A program made the position numbers and the translations under genes. The notes under the pieces are model-generated. The model worked only from the letters and a program-made list of their open reading frames with translations, was not told the origin of the DNA and ran no database searches. Below, one piece after another: positions 35,408 to 38,095 of a stretch of 38,095 nucleotides of DNA (position 1 is the stretch's first letter; every line of letters begins with the position of its first letter). The DNA is from an uncultured bacterium. Lineage in GTDB: Bacteria > Bacillota > Limnochordia > DTU080 > JAAYLA01. The stretch is taken from the NCBI GenBank assembly GCA_937983075.1, contig CALKAQ010000039.1, forward strand, positions 1 to 38,095, written 5' to 3'.

Positions 35408-35562
35408 CTACCCAGGAGAAACACTTAGTCGCTATAGTCCATCGGTTACACTTCTCCTTTCACACATGGTCTACCTGCTCACGGCAACGTATTCGACGGT
35501 GGCATCTATTGGAACTGAAGTTAAACGGCTGCCACGGCGTGCAGACCCACCTGCGCAACGCA

Positions 35563-35961
35563 TCACTCGGAACGCGGCCGTCCGTCCCACACTTCAATGT
35601 CACCCTCGTCCACACATGCACCCAATCCGAGGCGCATCTTTAAAAAGCGTCCGTTTAATCCTTTGGTGCGGGCAAACTGAGCCCAATGCCGGCGTTCGCT
35701 GAGCGGCAGCTTCATAATGTCTCCGGCGGCCGCATGGACACATCCTTCAGCATCGACAATGCCAAAGTCGATCCGCCAGCCGTTGCCTTCCACTCGACCT
35801 GCACTCCGGGTGCGAATCATCGTGTGCCCTTGCTCACGGTATTTGGCCAAGACGTCGATGGAAAACTCAATCGGAATGGCCGAAAAATCTTTGTCCTCAA
35901 ACAGGCGCGTATAATACTTCGCTACCAAATCCGGAGCGTGCACCGATGTTGACTGCGTCAC
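35563..35961 (-). CDS. Small soluble protein, unknown
   Basis: Not recognised. 132 residues from GTG 35961, chosen for AAGGAG 7 bases upstream; an upstream ATG in frame lies inside a terminator stem and is rejected. An alpha/beta pattern (YYTRLFEDKDFSAIPIEFSIDVLAKYREQG...GWRIDFGIVDAEGCVHAAAGDIMKLP) hints at a cystatin-like or small sensor fold without a signal peptide. It stands behind the terminator of the rhodanese gene on the same strand. The 155 bases between it and the CopD gene show nothing I can name. Confidence 0.55.
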   Translation of the reverse strand: MTQSTSVHAPDLVAKYYTRLFEDKDFSAIPIEFSIDVLAKYREQGHTMIRTRSAGRVEGNGWRIDFGIVDAEGCVHAAAGDIMKLPLSERRHWAQFARTKGLNGRFLKMRLGLGACVDEGDIEVWDGRPRSE

Positions 35962-35987
35962 AAAACCACTCCTTATCCGACCGAAAT

Positions 35988-36024
35988 GCGAAAAGAGAAA
36001 GAGGCTCGATGGTGCATCGAGCCT
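35988..36024 (-). terminator. Rho-independent terminator of the rhodanese gene
   Basis: A perfect 10-bp stem AGGCTCGATG/CATCGAGCCT (36002-36011, 36015-36024) with a 3-base loop is followed on the minus strand by CTTTCTCTTTT. Confidence 0.85.
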
Positions 36025-36035
36025 GCCGCTTGCAT

Positions 36036-36881
36036 TCATGAAACCTCGCGTTCAATCGGTACCCCGACCATGCTGCCCCATTCGGTCCACGAACCGTCGT
36101 AGTTGCGAGCTTTCTCGACGCCCAGCAGTTCATGCAGAACGAACCACGTATGGGAGGAACGTTCGCCGATCCGGCAGTAAGCGATGACTTCATCGTCGGG
36201 GTTGATGCCGGCACCCTCGAGATAGATTTTACGCAGCTCTTCGGCCGACTTGAACGTGCCGTCTTCATTCACGGCCGTAGACCACGGGATATTCTTGGCA
36301 CCGGGAATGTGTCCGCCGCGCTGCGCCGTTTCGGTCATGCCGGGCGGGGCGATGACTGCGCCGGAAAACTCTTGCGGCGACCGTACATCGATCAACGGCC
36401 GCTTGCCGATGCTCTCATAGACAAAAGGCTGCTTGGCCCGGAGCGATTCATCTAACGGTTTGGCCTGATAGTTCGTCGGCTCGGGCTGCGGCACTTCTTT
36501 GGTCAGCTCCCGATTCTCCGCCAGCCACTTCTTGCGGCCTCCGTTCATCAAGCGAACGTCTTCATGTCCGTACATCTTCAGCAGCCAGTAGGCGTAAGCG
36601 GCGAACCAGTTGTTGTTGTCACCGTACAACACAATCGTGTCGTCATTCGATATGCCGGCTTCGCTGAGCAGCTTTTCAATCTGTTCTCGGGTAGGAATGT
36701 CCCGGCGGATCGGGTCTTGGAGCTGCGTTGTCCAGTTAAAAGCCACCGCACCGGGAATGTGGCCTTCTTCGTAATATGCGTCGACGTCCACATCGACTTC
36801 TACGAGTTTCACCTTCGGATCGTTGCGGTGCGCATCAACCCAGTCGGTTTCAACGAGCACATTCGGTTTTGCGTAGCCCAT
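36036..36881 (-). CDS. Two-domain rhodanese sulfurtransferase (SseA-like)
   Basis: 281 residues from ATG 36881, preferred over TTG 36887 by spacing from AGGGGG. Two rhodanese domains: the N-terminal one (about 5-125; VDVDVDAYYEEGHIPGAVAFNW, LYGDNNNWFA) has Asp in place of the catalytic cysteine, as usual; the C-terminal one (about 150-278) has the active Cys236 in AYCRIGERSSHTWF. The six-residue loop CRIGER is rhodanese-like rather than the CG[ST]GVT of mercaptopyruvate sulfurtransferases, so thiosulfate is the likelier donor. Own promoter and terminator, so monocistronic. Confidence 0.9.
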   Translation of the reverse strand: MGYAKPNVLVETDWVDAHRNDPKVKLVEVDVDVDAYYEEGHIPGAVAFNWTTQLQDPIRRDIPTREQIEKLLSEAGISNDDTIVLYGDNNNWFAAYAYWLLKMYGHEDVRLMNGGRKKWLAENRELTKEVPQPEPTNYQAKPLDESLRAKQPFVYESIGKRPLIDVRSPQEFSGAVIAPPGMTETAQRGGHIPGAKNIPWSTAVNEDGTFKSAEELRKIYLEGAGINPDDEVIAYCRIGERSSHTWFVLHELLGVEKARNYDGSWTEWGSMVGVPIEREVS

Positions 36882-36947
36882 CGTCAAATGCCCCCTTGTT
36901 TTGGCAAATCCACCCTGAATTTACAATCCAGGGCTATCCCACTCTAA

Positions 36948-36977
36948 ATACTAATATTACCGGTCGGTTTTTGTCAA
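36948..36977 (-). promoter_or_regulatory. SigA promoter of the rhodanese gene with TetR-like motif
   Basis: On the minus strand TTGACA (36977-36972), 18 bases, TAGTAT (36953-36948). Between the boxes is AACCGACCGGTAAT, which resembles part of the ACCGACCGGTCGGT operators used by some TetR-family repressors, but it is incomplete and no TetR gene is in the window. Confidence 0.5.
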
Positions 36978-37145
36978 TATGGAGCGAATGATTTGCCAAA
37001 TGCCTGCTTGACGCCGAACTAGGTCGACGTGGAAGGTTTCACCGCTGTCCGTATCCCTTTGAACGATGCTTTCGAAACCGGCACCCCGATTCCTCCGTCG
37101 TTTTGCGAAGAAGGGAATTTTCTGGAGAGCGGGAATCCCATTGTT

Positions 37146-37832
37146 ATGTCCATTCAACGTGAAAACATGCTTTATCCGCCCGTCAAAGCGTATTTCCGCG
37201 AGCTCGGCTACACCGTTCGAGGTGAGGTCAACGGCTGTGACCTCGTCGCCATGCGAGACGATCAGCTCATCATCGTCGAGCTCAAACGCACGTTTAACCT
37301 CGATCTGGTGTTCCAGGCGATGGCACGCCAACGCTTGACCGACTTGGTCTACGTAGCCGTCGAGGCGCCGCGGCGACGTCAGTCGCGCTGGCGGCATATC
37401 ACGGCGTTGTGCAAACGCCTCGGCCTCGGTTTGATCACCGTCTCATTCGTCCAAGCCCGCCCCCGGGTCGCGGTGGAGTTGACACCGGGCGATTTCACAT
37501 TCCGCCGTCAACACGGCAAACGCACCCGGCTCATCGCCGAATTCGAACGGCGCAGCGGCGACTGGAACGTAGGCGGCAGCAACCGACGGCCCGTCGTCAC
37601 CGTATACCGCGAGCAAGCGCTGCTCATCGCTGCGCACTTGGCCGCGCACGGGCCGTGCCGAGCCCGCGATGTACGCGAGGCAACCGGCGTCGCTCAAGCC
37701 CGCGACATGTTGTATCGCAATGTGTATGGTTGGTTCGAGAGAGTGGCGTACGGCATTTATGGCTTGACGGAGGCAGGTCAGGCGGCATTGGCGCAATTTG
37801 CCGAAGTGATTCGAGACCGAGCGGATCGCTGA
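37146..37832 (+). CDS. DUF2161 protein with PD-(D/E)XK nuclease-like fold
   Basis: 228 residues from ATG 37146. The family core is clear: LYPPVKAYFRELGYTVRGEVNGCDLVAMRDDQLIIVELKRTFNLDLVFQAMARQRLTDLVYVAVEAP. The Asp (CDLVA) and ExK (VELK) of the PD-(D/E)XK active site are intact. A basic middle region follows and a C-terminal winged-helix-like part (HLAAHGPCRARDVREATGVAQARDMLYRNVYGWFERVAYGIYGLTEAG) probably binds DNA. No known pathway; not an obvious restriction enzyme because no methylase is near. The frame extends up to 37029, but that part lacks family similarity and a good ribosome site. Confidence 0.82.
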   Translation: MSIQRENMLYPPVKAYFRELGYTVRGEVNGCDLVAMRDDQLIIVELKRTFNLDLVFQAMARQRLTDLVYVAVEAPRRRQSRWRHITALCKRLGLGLITVSFVQARPRVAVELTPGDFTFRRQHGKRTRLIAEFERRSGDWNVGGSNRRPVVTVYREQALLIAAHLAAHGPCRARDVREATGVAQARDMLYRNVYGWFERVAYGIYGLTEAGQAALAQFAEVIRDRADR

Positions 37833-37850
37833 AAAGGTTCAGCGCCGACG

Positions 37851-38095
37851 TCACGTCGCTCCGTGCACCGGCGCCGGCACCGCATCCGCCCGATACGAAA
37901 GGGACACCTTGCAGACGTCGGCAGTGACCGAATCCAAGGCCATCAAATCATCTTTGGAAATCTCTCCCAACGAAGTCTTGCCGAGTGCTCTGATGCCAAC
38001 CGCCATTTCCTTCGCACACGAACGCAAGAATTTGCTGAGACGGTCGGCGGCCTCATCGATGTCGAACTGATTCGCCTGATGGCCGCCGTAAAAGA
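37851..38095 (-). CDS. Glutamate synthase-like FMN-binding protein, C-terminal end (5' truncated)
   Basis: An 80-residue open frame runs in from the right edge and ends at TGA (37853-37851). It contains AADRLSKFLRSCAKEMAVGIRALGKTSLGEISKDDLMALD, which resembles the last helices of the stand-alone FMN-binding glutamate-synthase-related proteins. The catalytic domain lies outside. It is convergent with the DUF2161 gene with 18 bases between stops. The family call rests on a short segment. Confidence 0.5.
   Translation of the reverse strand, partial: FYGGHQANQFDIDEAADRLSKFLRSCAKEMAVGIRALGKTSLGEISKDDLMALDSVTADVCKVSLSYRADAVPAPVHGAT

Noticed and set aside
37029..37145. N-terminal extension of the DUF2161 gene from 37029
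   Set aside because: The extension has no family similarity and no ribosome site; the conserved region begins just after ATG 37146.
36957..37397. Minus-strand open frame opposite the DUF2161 gene
   Set aside because: It lies antisense to conserved PD-(D/E)XK motifs and lacks a ribosome site.

Overview
The window (about 55-57% GC by eye) looks like chromosome of an aerobic, spore-forming member of the Bacillota, probably a Bacillales-like and possibly thermophilic lineage. Support: strong AGGAGG-type ribosome sites with frequent TTG/GTG starts, SigA-type promoters, a YyaC-like sporulation protein, an OdhA/OdhB/Lpd 2-oxoglutarate dehydrogenase set, a CopD-cytochrome c fusion and a CstR-type regulator. 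The species cannot be named from the sequence. No tRNA, rRNA, CRISPR, transposase or phage gene is visible.

Layout. 1-2.7 kb: 3' end of a CopD-like membrane protein, 6-phosphogluconolactonase, and a rhomboid protease. 2.8-15.2 kb: an accessory island of large secreted multidomain proteins. On the minus strand a secreted helical protein of unknown family is followed by a 1205-residue DUF1080-ThuA-sugar dehydrogenase-PKD-CBM6 protein and a fibronectin-III protein. On the plus strand, beyond a small membrane protein, msrA and a gamma carbonic anhydrase, lie a 1027-residue ThuA-sugar dehydrogenase-PKD-CBM6 paralogue and a second fibronectin-III protein. A third fibronectin-III protein, ending in a CBM9-like module, sits apart at 22.5-23.7 kb. 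15.3-18.6 kb: trmL, a TPR/7-TM gene pair and yyaC. 18.7-22.4 kb: a persulfide-handling operon (rhodanese-MBL dioxygenase, TusA, DsrE-like, YeiH-like exporter, CstR) behind a promoter with a CsoR/CstR-type operator in its spacer. 24-31.9 kb: odhA-odhB-lpdA, then a Cys-rich unknown, an Apd1-like [2Fe-2S] ferredoxin and a PduO-type cobalamin adenosyltransferase. 32.2-38.1 kb: metY, the CopD-YtkA-cytochrome c fusion, a small unknown, a two-domain rhodanese, a DUF2161 nuclease-fold protein and the 3' end of a glutamate-synthase-like gene.

How the genes may work together. The most novel part is the secreted island. DUF1080 (now named 3-keto-disaccharide hydrolase), ThuA (linked to keto-sugar metabolism in rhizobial trehalose use) and PQQ-type sugar dehydrogenase domains are fused to carbohydrate-binding modules, and are accompanied by FN3 proteins that share one N-terminal scaffold but carry three different C-terminal ligand-binding modules. 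This suggests extracellular oxidative (3-keto) processing of a glycoside or polysaccharide; the substrate is unknown. One ThuA domain keeps its histidines and the other has lost all of them, suggesting division of labour. The second coherent system is the CstR-controlled sulfur operon; the two-domain rhodanese and metY give the window a wider sulfur theme. A dispersed repeat of about 30 bp marks intergenic spots near 1.85 and 15.3 kb, one on each side of the island.
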